Source: Actinomycetota bacterium (GTDB taxonomy: Bacteria; Actinomycetota; Actinomycetes; Streptosporangiales; Streptosporangiaceae). From it: a stretch of 64,000 nucleotides of DNA. Below, one piece after another: positions 39,074 to 50,800 of this stretch (positions are counted from its first letter, which is position 1; each line of letters starts with the position of its first letter). The DNA is taken from contig JAJPIV010000080.1 in the NCBI GenBank assembly GCA_021324595.1, positions 1-64,000 on the forward strand, written 5' to 3'. A program made the position numbers and the translations under genes. The notes under the pieces are model-generated. The model did no database searches and was not told where the DNA came from. It was given only the letters and a program-made list of their open reading frames with translations.

Positions 39074-40101
39074 CGGCGCCGCTGGTGCTGGGAATCGAGT
39101 CGTCCTGCGACGAGACCGGCGTGGGAGTGGTCCGCGGCCATGAGCTCCTCGCCGACGCCATCGCCTCCAGCGTCGACGAGCATGCCAGGTTCGGCGGGGT
39201 GGTGCCCGAGGTGGCGAGCCGGGCGCACCTGGAAGCCCTGGTCCCCGCGGCGCACCGGGCGCTTTCCGCCGCCGGGGTCAGCCTGGGCCAGGTGGACGCG
39301 ATCGCGGTGACGGCCGGGCCGGGCCTGGCCGGCGCGCTGCTGGTCGGCGTGTCCGCCGCGAAGGCCTACGCCCTGGCGCTCGGCAAGCCGCTCTACGGGG
39401 TCAACCACCTGGCCGCGCACATCGCGGTCGACCAGCTGGAGCACGGGCCGCTGCCGGTCCCGTCGGTGGCGCTGCTGGTGTCCGGCGGGCATTCCTCCCT
39501 GCTGCTCGTCCGCGACCTGGCCGGCGGGGTGACGCCGCTCGGCTCGACCATCGATGACGCGGCGGGCGAGGCGTATGACAAGGTCGCCCGCCTGCTTGGC
39601 CTGCCGTTCCCCGGGGGTCCCCCGATCGACAAGGCGGCCAGGGACGGCGATCCGGCGTTCGTCGCGTTCCCCAGGGGCAAGTACCGGGACGGCACCGCCG
39701 ACTTCTCGTTCTCCGGCCTGAAGACGGCGGTGGCGCGCTGGATCGAGGCGCGGCAGGCCTGCGGCCTGGCGGTCCCGGTCGCCGACGTCGCCGCATCGTT
39801 CCAGGAGGCGGTCGCCGACGTGCTGACCCGCAAGGCCGTCGACGCCTGCCGGGCGCACGGCGTGGATCACCTGGTGATCAGCGGCGGGGTCGCGGCGAAC
39901 TCCCGCCTGCGGGCGCTCGCCGCGCTGCGCTGCGAGAAGGCCGGGATCCGGCTGCGGGTGCCGCGGCCGGGGCTGTGCACCGACAATGGCGCGATGGTGG
40001 CGGCGCTCGGCGCCGACCTGGTCGCCGCCGGGGTCCCGCCGTCGCCGGCCGGCTTCGCCGCCGACTCCGGGCTGCCGGTCACGCGGGTTCACGTGAGCTG
40101 A
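39070..40101 (+). CDS. tsaD: tRNA threonylcarbamoyltransferase TsaD
   Basis: TsaD transfers threonylcarbamoyl from the TsaC product to A37 of tRNA, with TsaB and TsaE. The 343-residue product begins [21 protein letters not shown]113 and H117 in HLAAH bind the metal, with [23 protein letters not shown] and the later [12 protein letters not shown]. Start ATGA overlaps the rimI stop. It ends the tsaE-tsaB-rimI-tsaD group; groES follows after a promoter region. Confidence 0.97.
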   Translation: MTAPLVLGIESSCDETGVGVVRGHELLADAIASSVDEHARFGGVVPEVASRAHLEALVPAAHRALSAAGVSLGQVDAIAVTAGPGLAGALLVGVSAAKAYALALGKPLYGVNHLAAHIAVDQLEHGPLPVPSVALLVSGGHSSLLLVRDLAGGVTPLGSTIDDAAGEAYDKVARLLGLPFPGGPPIDKAARDGDPAFVAFPRGKYRDGTADFSFSGLKTAVARWIEARQACGLAVPVADVAASFQEAVADVLTRKAVDACRAHGVDHLVISGGVAANSRLRALAALRCEKAGIRLRVPRPGLCTDNGAMVAALGADLVAAGVPPSPAGFAADSGLPVTRVHVS

Positions 40102-40215
40102 CCGCCGGTGAAGGGGTGCCGTGCGGCCGCGGCGCGGGCCGGGGGCGTTGGCCCCGTGCTGCGCAGGGTAGCCTTGGCCAGGATGCGGCCGGCAGGCCCG
40201 GCGCGGCGGCGCGGC

Positions 40216-40244
40216 TTGACGGGGCATTCCAGCCCGGCTACCCT
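40216..40244 (+). promoter_or_regulatory. groES-groEL promoter
   Basis: TTGACG (40216-40221) and TACCCT (40239-40244) stand 17 bp apart, a good housekeeping promoter. Transcription would begin near 40251, at the edge of the CIRCE element, leaving a leader of ~120 nt before groES. Confidence 0.75.
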
Positions 40245-40250
40245 GCGGAC

Positions 40251-40277
40251 CTGGCACTCTATGGTGTAGAGTGCTAA
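40251..40277 (+). promoter_or_regulatory. CIRCE operator (HrcA site)
   Basis: CTGGCACTC, nine bases, then GAGTGCTAA. The right arm equals the CIRCE consensus and the left arm differs only in its first bases. It lies at the predicted transcription start, the position where HrcA binding blocks heat-shock chaperonin operons. hrcA itself is not in the window. Confidence 0.92.
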
Positions 40278-40370
40278 TGCGACGAGGATGGTCTGGCACC
40301 CGCGACGGCAGGCCCCATGGTCGCCTCTCTAGTAACGCAGCTAGCCCTTTACGCAAGGGGAGGTCAGATC

Positions 40371-42450
<2,080 letters not shown>

Positions 42451-42479
42451 CCGCCGCCGGCGGCCTCCTCACGGCGAAG

Positions 42480-42513
42480 CGGCGGGCCGGGACGCGGTCG
42501 TCCCGGCCCGCCG
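42480..42513 (+). terminator. Terminator hairpin after groEL
   Basis: A perfect 15-bp stem (CGGCGGGCCGGGACG with its complement) and a CGGT loop, 29 bp after the groEL stop. No U tract. It isolates the groES-groEL operon from the gene at 42534, which has its own -10-like box inside the downstream 20 bp. Confidence 0.85.
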
Positions 42514-42533
42514 TCGCGGCCTACGATGCCCCG

Positions 42534-44872
<2,339 letters not shown>

Positions 44873-44878
44873 GGTCGC

Positions 44879-44902
44879 GGCACGGCGTCCCGGGACCGTG
44901 CC
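44879..44902 (+). terminator. Terminator-like hairpin after guaB
   Basis: GGCACGG and CCGTGCC enclose a ten-base loop that holds the inner palindrome TCCCGGGA, and a C run follows. It begins 6 bp after the guaB stop. Confidence 0.6.
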
Positions 44903-44993
44903 CCCCCGGGCGCTGGCCTGGCGGGCCGGCCGGGCGCCTGCGCCTGCGGCGAGAACCGCCGCCCGGTCCCGCCGCGGGCGGGATCATGGGGTC

Positions 44994-45749
44994 ATGGCCC
45001 GTTCCGTCGCCGTGCTCTCCGACATCCACGGGGTGCTGCCCGCGCTCGACGCCGTCCTGGCCGAGCCTGCCATCCGCAGCGCCGAGCGGATCGTGCTCAC
45101 CGGGGACATCGCCGCGGGACCCCAGCCCGCCGAGGTGCTCGACCGGCTGCTCGGCCTCGGCGACCGGGCCGTGTGGGTCCGGGGCAACGCCGACAGGGAA
45201 CTGGTCCAGCTGGCCCGCGGCGAGGGCGGCGACGTGCCGGATCCCATCGCGCCGTGGGCGGCGAGCCAGCTCGGCGCTAGCCACGTGGACTGGCTGGCCG
45301 GGCTGCCGCTCGCGGTGACGCTGCCGGTGGACGGCTTCGGCCCGGTCGTGTTCTGCCACGCGACGCCGCGGGACGACGCGGAGGTCGTGCTGGTCAACTC
45401 GCGGCTCGAACGGTGGGCCGACGTGCTCGCGGACCTGCCGGACGAGGTCAGGACGGTGGTCTGCGGGCACACCCACATGCCGTTCACCAGGCTGGCGGAC
45501 ACCCGGCTGGTCATCAACCCGGGCAGCGTCGGCATGCCGTACGGCCGGCGAGGCGCGCACTGGGCGATCCTCGGCGCAGGCACCGTCGAGATGAGGCGCA
45601 CCGACTTCGACCCCGAGGCCGCCCGCGCCCGGATCCTCGCTGCCTCGTCCTACCCGGACGTCGCCGAGTGGGCCGACTACTTCGTCTTCGCGCGAGCCAG
45701 CGACGCCGCCGCCCTGGCCGCATTCGGCCCGCGGGATGGCCGGGCGTGA
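44994..45749 (+). CDS. YfcE-like metallophosphoesterase
   Basis: A 251-residue calcineurin-like phosphoesterase. ATG 44994 gives MARSVAVLSDIHGVLPALDAVL, with the metal-binding motifs SDIHG (D, H), LTGDIAAGPQ, RGNADRE (N), FCHATPRDD (H) and VCGHTHMPF (GHTH) followed by NPGSVGMPYGRRG. This set is complete for a dinuclear metal centre. The family includes phosphodiesterases with broad substrates; the natural one cannot be told here. A GATCAT box 6 nt upstream is a weak leaderless-type signal. Confidence 0.9.
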   Translation: MARSVAVLSDIHGVLPALDAVLAEPAIRSAERIVLTGDIAAGPQPAEVLDRLLGLGDRAVWVRGNADRELVQLARGEGGDVPDPIAPWAASQLGASHVDWLAGLPLAVTLPVDGFGPVVFCHATPRDDAEVVLVNSRLERWADVLADLPDEVRTVVCGHTHMPFTRLADTRLVINPGSVGMPYGRRGAHWAILGAGTVEMRRTDFDPEAARARILAASSYPDVAEWADYFVFARASDAAALAAFGPRDGRA

Positions 45750-45821
45750 CCGGCAGGCCCGGCAAGGGCGCGGCACGGGCGGCACGATCCGGCGCGGAGC
45801 GGGACGTGGCAGACTGGCGAC

Positions 45822-46949
45822 GTGGCGCAGGTGGAGATCGGACGGGGCAAGAGCGGCCGGCGCGCGTACGCGCTCGATGAGATCGGCATCGTCCCGTCGC
45901 GGCGGACGAGGCACCCGGAGGACGTGTCGACGGCATGGCAGATCGACGCCTACCGGTTCGAGCTGCCCCTGGTCACCGCGCCGATGGACAGCGTGGTCTC
46001 CCCGGCGACCGCGATCGCGATCGGCAAGCTGGGCGGGCTGCCGGTGCTCGACGCGGAGGGGATCTGGACCAGGTACGCCGATCCGGAGCCGCTGCTCGCC
46101 GAGATCGCCGAGCTCGGCGACGAGGCCGCGACCGCCCGGCTGCAGGAGATCTACGCCGAGCCGGTCAAGGAGGAGCTGATCGGGCAGCGGATCGAGGAGA
46201 TCCGGGCGGCCGGGGTGACGATCGCCGCCCGGCTCTCGCCCCAGCGGACGATCCGCTACCACAAGGCGGTGATCGACGCTGGCGCGGATTTCGTGGTGAT
46301 CCGCGGTACCACAGTCTCCGCCGAGCACGTCTCCAGCCAGGCCGAGCCGCTCAACCTCAAGCACTTTATCTACGAGCTGGACGTCCCGGTGATCGTCGGG
46401 GGCTGCGCGACCTACACGGCGGCGCTGCACCTGATGCGGACCGGGGCGGCCGGGGTGCTGGTCGGATTCGGCGGCGGATCGGGCCAGACCACCGCGGCGG
46501 TGCTCGGCGTCAAGGTGCCGATGGCTACCGCGATCGCCGACGTGGCCGCGGCCCGGCGGGAATACCTCGACGAGTCAGGTGGTCGCTACGTGCACGTGAT
46601 CGCCGACGGCGGGATGACGCGCAGCGGCGACATCGCCAAGGCGCTGGCGCTGGGCGCCGACGCGGTCATGGTCGGCTCCCCGTTCGCCCGGGCGGCCGAG
46701 GCCCCGGGGCGCGGCTACCACTGGGGCGCCGAGGCGCATCACCCGGAGCTGCCGCGCGGCGCCCGGCTCCGGGTGGGAACGGTCGGCACGCTCACGCAGA
46801 TCCTGCACGGCCCGTCCACCGTCGCGGACGGCTCGATGAACCTCGTGGGCGCGCTGCGCCGCACGATGGCGACGTCGGGCTACTCCGACCTGAAGGAGTT
46901 CCAGCGCGTCGAGGTCGCGGTCACCCCCGGCGCCGCTCCCGGCCGCTGA
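45822..46949 (+). CDS. guaB3: GuaB3-type IMP dehydrogenase-related protein
   Basis: A 375-residue IMPDH/GMPR-fold protein without CBS domains. It begins MAQVEIGRGKSGRRAYALDE and has VTAPMDSVVSPATAIAIGKL, RGTTVSAEHVSS and YVHVIADGGMTRSGDIAKAL. In the loop where IMPDH has GSICTT, this protein reads GGGSGQTT (217-224) with no cysteine. Cyanobacterial GuaB3 has been reported as a GMP reductase that keeps the Cys; the actinobacterial type, as here, may differ in activity. The GTG start has CAGACT 6 nt upstream. Its stop lies at the edge of a tandem repeat. Confidence 0.9.
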   Translation: MAQVEIGRGKSGRRAYALDEIGIVPSRRTRHPEDVSTAWQIDAYRFELPLVTAPMDSVVSPATAIAIGKLGGLPVLDAEGIWTRYADPEPLLAEIAELGDEAATARLQEIYAEPVKEELIGQRIEEIRAAGVTIAARLSPQRTIRYHKAVIDAGADFVVIRGTTVSAEHVSSQAEPLNLKHFIYELDVPVIVGGCATYTAALHLMRTGAAGVLVGFGGGSGQTTAAVLGVKVPMATAIADVAAARREYLDESGGRYVHVIADGGMTRSGDIAKALALGADAVMVGSPFARAAEAPGRGYHWGAEAHHPELPRGARLRVGTVGTLTQILHGPSTVADGSMNLVGALRRTMATSGYSDLKEFQRVEVAVTPGAAPGR

Positions 46950-46950
46950 G

Positions 46951-47080
46951 CGTGCCCGCCCCGGCCGCTGGGCGTGCCCGCCCCGGCCGCTGGGCGTGCC
47001 CGCCCCGGCCGCTGGGCGTGCCCGCCCCGGCCGCTGGGCGTGCCCGCCCCGGCCACTGGGCGTGCCCGCCCCGGCCACTG
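46951..47080 (+). repeat. 22-bp tandem repeat array after guaB3
   Basis: Six head-to-tail copies of a 22-bp unit (CGTGCCCGCC then CCGGCCGCTGGG) run from 46951 to 47080; copies five and six carry CCACT in place of CCGCT and the last lacks two bases. A degenerate copy (GGCCGCTGAG) forms the end of guaB3 including its TGA. Each unit can fold CGCCC with GGGCG around eight bases. The remaining bases to the regulator at 47251 show nothing clear. Confidence 0.92.
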
Positions 47081-47250
47081 CGAGGCCCGGCGGTAGGGCG
47101 CGGCCCCGCGGACCGCGGGCGCCACCTGGCCGGCGCCGGGCGGGCGAGCACGGTTCCCCGGCGCCCGGTCGCGCGGACGCCGCCGGACCGGGCCAGGCCG
47201 GGGCCGGCCGGCGAGCGCCACCGGGCCTTCGCGTGGGCGACAATGGCGGC

Positions 47251-47982
47251 ATGGGCGAGGCGAACGCGGTCCGGCCGGCCGCCCGCCGGCGCCCGGCGCG
47301 GACCAGGGGCGGCTGGGAGCCGGCGGGGACTGCCGCGGCCCGGCGCACGGCCCACGGCGAGCGGGTGACCGCCAAGGGGCTGCGCACCCGGGAGGAACTC
47401 GTGGCCGCGGCCCGGCGGGTCTTCGAGCGCGACGGGTATTCCGCCGCCCGGGTCGCGGACATCGCGGCCGAGGCCGGGGTTGCCCACGGCAGCTTCTACA
47501 CCTACTTCTCGTCCAAGCAGGACGTGTTCCTCGCGGTGATGCGGTCGGTCGGCGACCAGTTCACCGCGGCGGTCACGCCGCCCCCGGCCGCTGAACGTGC
47601 CGATCCGTACCAGGCGCTCGACCGGGCGAACCGCCGCTTCCTCGACGCCTACCGCGCGAACAGCGCGATCTGGGCGCTGGCCGAGCAGGTCGCCACCATC
47701 GACCCGCGGATCCACCGGATCCGGCTGCAGGGGCGCCGTGAGCACGTCGATCGGGTGGCGAAGGCGATCCGCCGCTGGCAGGACCGCGGCCTGGCCGATC
47801 CGGACGTGGACCCCGAGACCACCGCGGGCGCCCTGGTGTCGATGATCTCCAACTTCGCCTACTGGTGGCTGGCCGGCGGCGACAGCTACGAGCCAGAGGC
47901 CGCCGCCGCCACGCTGACCAGGATCTGGGCTCGGGCGGTCGGCTTGCGCTGCCCGGACGCCGGGGGCACGCGCCCGCGCTGA
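47251..47982 (+). CDS. TetR-family transcriptional regulator
   Basis: A 243-residue repressor-type protein. After ~45 basic residues comes the TetR DNA-binding domain (46-97: TREELVAAARRVFERDGYSA, VADIAAEAGVAHGSFYTYFSSK), with the helix-turn-helix at ~68-87. The C-terminal part should bind a ligand and dimerise. It lies directly before a palindromic operator and two acyl-CoA dehydrogenase genes on the same strand, so an acyl-CoA or related ligand is a reasonable inference. GACAAT 6 nt before the ATG may serve as -10 box. Confidence 0.9.
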   Translation: MGEANAVRPAARRRPARTRGGWEPAGTAAARRTAHGERVTAKGLRTREELVAAARRVFERDGYSAARVADIAAEAGVAHGSFYTYFSSKQDVFLAVMRSVGDQFTAAVTPPPAAERADPYQALDRANRRFLDAYRANSAIWALAEQVATIDPRIHRIRLQGRREHVDRVAKAIRRWQDRGLADPDVDPETTAGALVSMISNFAYWWLAGGDSYEPEAAAATLTRIWARAVGLRCPDAGGTRPR

Positions 47983-48085
47983 GCCCGCCAGCGACCGGCG
48001 AGCCGCCGAGAGGGCGACGGCACATCGATCGGCATGGCCGCCATCCGGCCAGGACCCGGCCGGATGGACTATGCCGCCGCCCGCT

Positions 48086-48124
48086 GCCGCGACATAATCG
48101 ACATAGATGTCGATAATGTGCGGC
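48086..48124 (+). promoter_or_regulatory. Operator palindrome overlying the acyl-CoA dehydrogenase promoter
   Basis: The core is a perfect palindrome ATCGACAT-AG-ATGTCGAT (48097-48114). It extends outward with ACAT/ATGT arms (48092-48119, one mismatch each side) and GCCGC/GCGGC ends. It is strikingly AT-rich for this genome. GCGACA (48089-48094) and GATAAT (48112-48117), 17 bp apart, form a promoter whose spacer contains the palindrome centre, so a bound repressor would block RNA polymerase. The TetR protein encoded 103 bp upstream is the obvious candidate. The predicted leader to the next gene is ~95 nt. Confidence 0.8.
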
Positions 48125-48219
48125 GTGCTGCCGTCCGCCCGCGTGCCGGAGGCCGGCCCGGGACGGCGGGCGGCAGGCGACCGGCCAGGTCCGGGCGCCA
48201 GAGGCGGAAGGGCAGGCAG

Positions 48220-49575
48220 ATGCGGAGCGAGGATGACGCCGGGCGGGTGCCCGCTGAGGCCGGGGAAGTCCGGCGCGAGGCCCGCGCCTGGATCAAGGAG
48301 CACCTGGACCCGGCCATGCGGCTGGCCGACTGGCTCGAGGTGCTCGCCGACTCAGGCTGGGCGGCCCCGTCCTGGCCGCGGCGCTGGCACGGCAAGGGCC
48401 TGCCGCCCGCCCTGGCCGCGGCCGCCCAGGAGGAGCTCGCCGCCGCGGGCGCGCCGGGCCCGCCAGCGGGCCTGGGCATCATGCTCGCCGGGCCGACGAT
48501 CATAGACCACGGCACCGAGGAGCAGAAGCGCCGCTTCCTGCGCCCGCTGCTCACCGGTGAGCACGCCTGGTGCCAGCTGTTCAGCGAGCCGGGCGCGGGC
48601 TCGGACCTGGCCAGCCTGGCCACCCGGGCGCGGCGTGACGGCGAAGAGTTCATCGTCGACGGGCAGAAGGTCTGGACCTCGCTGGCCCAGGTCGCCGACT
48701 ACGGCATGCTGCTGGCCCGGACCGATCCCAGCGCCCCGAAGCACCACGGGATCAGCTACTTCGCGCTCGGCATGGGCCAGCCAGGGGTCGAGGTCAGGCC
48801 GCTGCGGCAGATGACCGGTGACTCCCTGTTCAACGAGGTGTTCCTGTCCGGCGCGCGGGTGGCGGCGGGCGACCTGATCGGCGAGCTCAACGGAGGGTGG
48901 GCGGTCGCCCGCACCACGCTCGCTCACGAGCGCACCAGCCTCGGCGCCCGGGTCGGCGGCCGCCGGCCGTTCCCCTCCCCGGCCGGCTCGCGCCTGGCCG
49001 GCCAGAGGGAGGTCACGGTCGCCGAGTTCATGGCGCGCTGCCGTCAGCGGTCACCGGGCCGCACGAGCAACGCGGACACCTCGATGGTGGCCGCCGGGGC
49101 GGGCCCGCTGATCCGGCTGGCCGCCGACCTCGGCCGGGATGCCGATCCGCTGGTCCGCCAGGAGCTCGCGCGGCTCCACACCATCTGCCAGATCAACGCC
49201 TGGAACGGGCTGCGCGGCCGGGCCGCAGCCGAGGCCGGCGGGCCGCCCGGGCCCGAGGCGTCGCTCGGCAAGCTGATGGCCTCGCAGATCGCCAGGCTCT
49301 GGCGGGAGACCGCGACGCTGGTCTGCGGCCCGGCGGCGATGCTCGCCGGGCCGGATGGCCCGCTGGACGGCCAGGTGGCCCTGCAGGCCCTCGCCGCGCC
49401 CGGCCCGGCCATCTACGGGGGGTCCGACCAGATCCAGCGGAACGTGATCGGCGAGCGGGTCCTCGGGCTGCCGAAGGAGCCGGACCCGTCGGTCGGCCTG
49501 CCGTGGCGCCAGCTGCGCGCCGGCCCGGCAGGCCGCGGCCCGGCAGGCGGCGGCCGGGAGGGCGGGCGGTCATGA
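48220..49575 (+). CDS. Acyl-CoA dehydrogenase, first subunit of a pair
   Basis: A 451-residue acyl-CoA dehydrogenase. ATG 48220 starts MRSEDDAGRVPAEAGEVRRE; the FAD and substrate region reads CQLFSEPGAGSDLASLATRA and GQKVWTSLAQVADY, and the C-terminal domain has YGGSDQIQRNVIGERVLGLP. Overlap with a second, different dehydrogenase gene (ATGA) resembles the two-gene heteromeric enzymes of actinobacterial fatty acid and steroid side-chain breakdown. The substrate is unknown. Expression should follow the palindromic promoter upstream. An open extension before the ATG overlaps the operator and is not coding. Confidence 0.88.
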   Translation: MRSEDDAGRVPAEAGEVRREARAWIKEHLDPAMRLADWLEVLADSGWAAPSWPRRWHGKGLPPALAAAAQEELAAAGAPGPPAGLGIMLAGPTIIDHGTEEQKRRFLRPLLTGEHAWCQLFSEPGAGSDLASLATRARRDGEEFIVDGQKVWTSLAQVADYGMLLARTDPSAPKHHGISYFALGMGQPGVEVRPLRQMTGDSLFNEVFLSGARVAAGDLIGELNGGWAVARTTLAHERTSLGARVGGRRPFPSPAGSRLAGQREVTVAEFMARCRQRSPGRTSNADTSMVAAGAGPLIRLAADLGRDADPLVRQELARLHTICQINAWNGLRGRAAAEAGGPPGPEASLGKLMASQIARLWRETATLVCGPAAMLAGPDGPLDGQVALQALAAPGPAIYGGSDQIQRNVIGERVLGLPKEPDPSVGLPWRQLRAGPAGRGPAGGGREGGRS

Positions 49576-50768
49576 CCACGTTCGTGTTCACTGCCGAGCA
49601 GCAGGAGCTGCGCCAGACGCTGCGCAAGTTCCTCGCGGACCACTCACCGCCCGCGCAGGTGCGGCGCCTGATGGAGACCGAGGAGGGCTACGACCCGGCG
49701 GTGTGGTCGCTGATGGCCGATCAGCTCGGGCTGCTCGGGCTGACCGTTCCCGAGGAGCACGGCGGCCTGGGCTGCGGGCCGGTCGAGCAGGTCGTCGTCT
49801 GCGAGGAGATGGGCCGCGCGCTGTTGTGCGCCCCCTATTTCGCCACCGCCGTGCTCGCCACCGGAGCGCTCCTGGCCAGCGGCGATGGGCGCGCTCAGGC
49901 GGAGCTGCTGCCGCCGATCGCCGCCGGGTCCATGATCGCCACGCTGGCGGTCGCCGAGCAGGACGGCGCCTGGTCGGCGCGGGGACTGCGGACCCGGGCG
50001 ATCGCGTCCCCCGGCGGCGGCCACCGGCTCAGCGGGGCGAAGAGCTACGTCATCGACGGCGCGATCGCCGACCTCATTCTCGTGGCGGCTCAGGCCGACG
50101 GCGGCCCGAGCCTGTTCGCGGTCCGGGCCGGCGCGCCCGGGCTGACCAGGCGCCCGCTGCGGACCCTGGACCTGACCAGGAAGCAGGCGGCCGTCGAGTT
50201 CGACGAGGTCCCGGCGGCGCTGATCGGCACCGAGGGCGCGGGCGAGGAGATCGTGAGCCGGACCGTCCGGCTCGCGGCCGTCGCGCTCGCCGCCGAACAG
50301 GTCGGCGGCGCGCAGCGGTGCCTGGACATGAGCGTGGAGTACGCACGGCTCCGGGTCCAGTTCGGGCGGCCGATCGGCAGCTTCCAGGCGATCAAGCACA
50401 CGTGCGCGGACATGCTGGTCGATGTCGAGTCGGCCAGGTCGGCCGCCTACTACGCCGCCTGGGCCGCCGCGCAGGACGCCCCCGACCTGCCGCTGGTGGC
50501 GAGCATGGCCAAGGCGTTCTGCTCCGAGGCGTACTTCCGCGTCGCGGCGGAGAACATCCAGGTGCACGGTGGCATCGGGTTCACCTGGGAGCACGACGCG
50601 CACCTGTACTACCGGCGGGCCAAGTCCACCGAGGTGATGCTCGGCGCTCCGGCCGAGCACCGCGAGGTCGCCGCGGGCTACCTGCTCGGCCGCGCCGGCC
50701 AGCCTCCCGGCCGCCCCGGCGCGCCCGGCGGCCCCGGCGCGCCCGGCATGCCGGCCCGGCCATCCTGA
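49572..50768 (+). CDS. Acyl-CoA dehydrogenase, second subunit of a pair
   Basis: A 398-residue member of the same family, diverged from its partner. It begins MTTFVFTAEQQELRQTLRKF and has GLTVPEEHGGLG, VRLAAVALAAEQVGGAQRCL, QFGRPIGSFQAIKHTCADML and VHGGIGFTWEHDAHLYYRRA, the class with the WEHD motif also seen in FadE proteins of mycobacteria. The ATG overlaps the stop of the first gene, so the two are probably made in equal amounts. Ends in a Gly/Pro/Ala tail. Confidence 0.88.
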   Translation: MTTFVFTAEQQELRQTLRKFLADHSPPAQVRRLMETEEGYDPAVWSLMADQLGLLGLTVPEEHGGLGCGPVEQVVVCEEMGRALLCAPYFATAVLATGALLASGDGRAQAELLPPIAAGSMIATLAVAEQDGAWSARGLRTRAIASPGGGHRLSGAKSYVIDGAIADLILVAAQADGGPSLFAVRAGAPGLTRRPLRTLDLTRKQAAVEFDEVPAALIGTEGAGEEIVSRTVRLAAVALAAEQVGGAQRCLDMSVEYARLRVQFGRPIGSFQAIKHTCADMLVDVESARSAAYYAAWAAAQDAPDLPLVASMAKAFCSEAYFRVAAENIQVHGGIGFTWEHDAHLYYRRAKSTEVMLGAPAEHREVAAGYLLGRAGQPPGRPGAPGGPGAPGMPARPS

Positions 50769-50800
50769 CTGCCTGCCGGGCGGCCGGTAGCGTGTGGACT

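Noticed and set aside
46951..47080. CRISPR array
   Set aside because: The 22-bp units are directly joined without spacers and no cas gene is near.
48034..48219. 62-residue N-terminal extension of the first acyl-CoA dehydrogenase
   Set aside because: It would run through the operator and promoter and has no family similarity; ATG 48220 gives the normal N-terminus.
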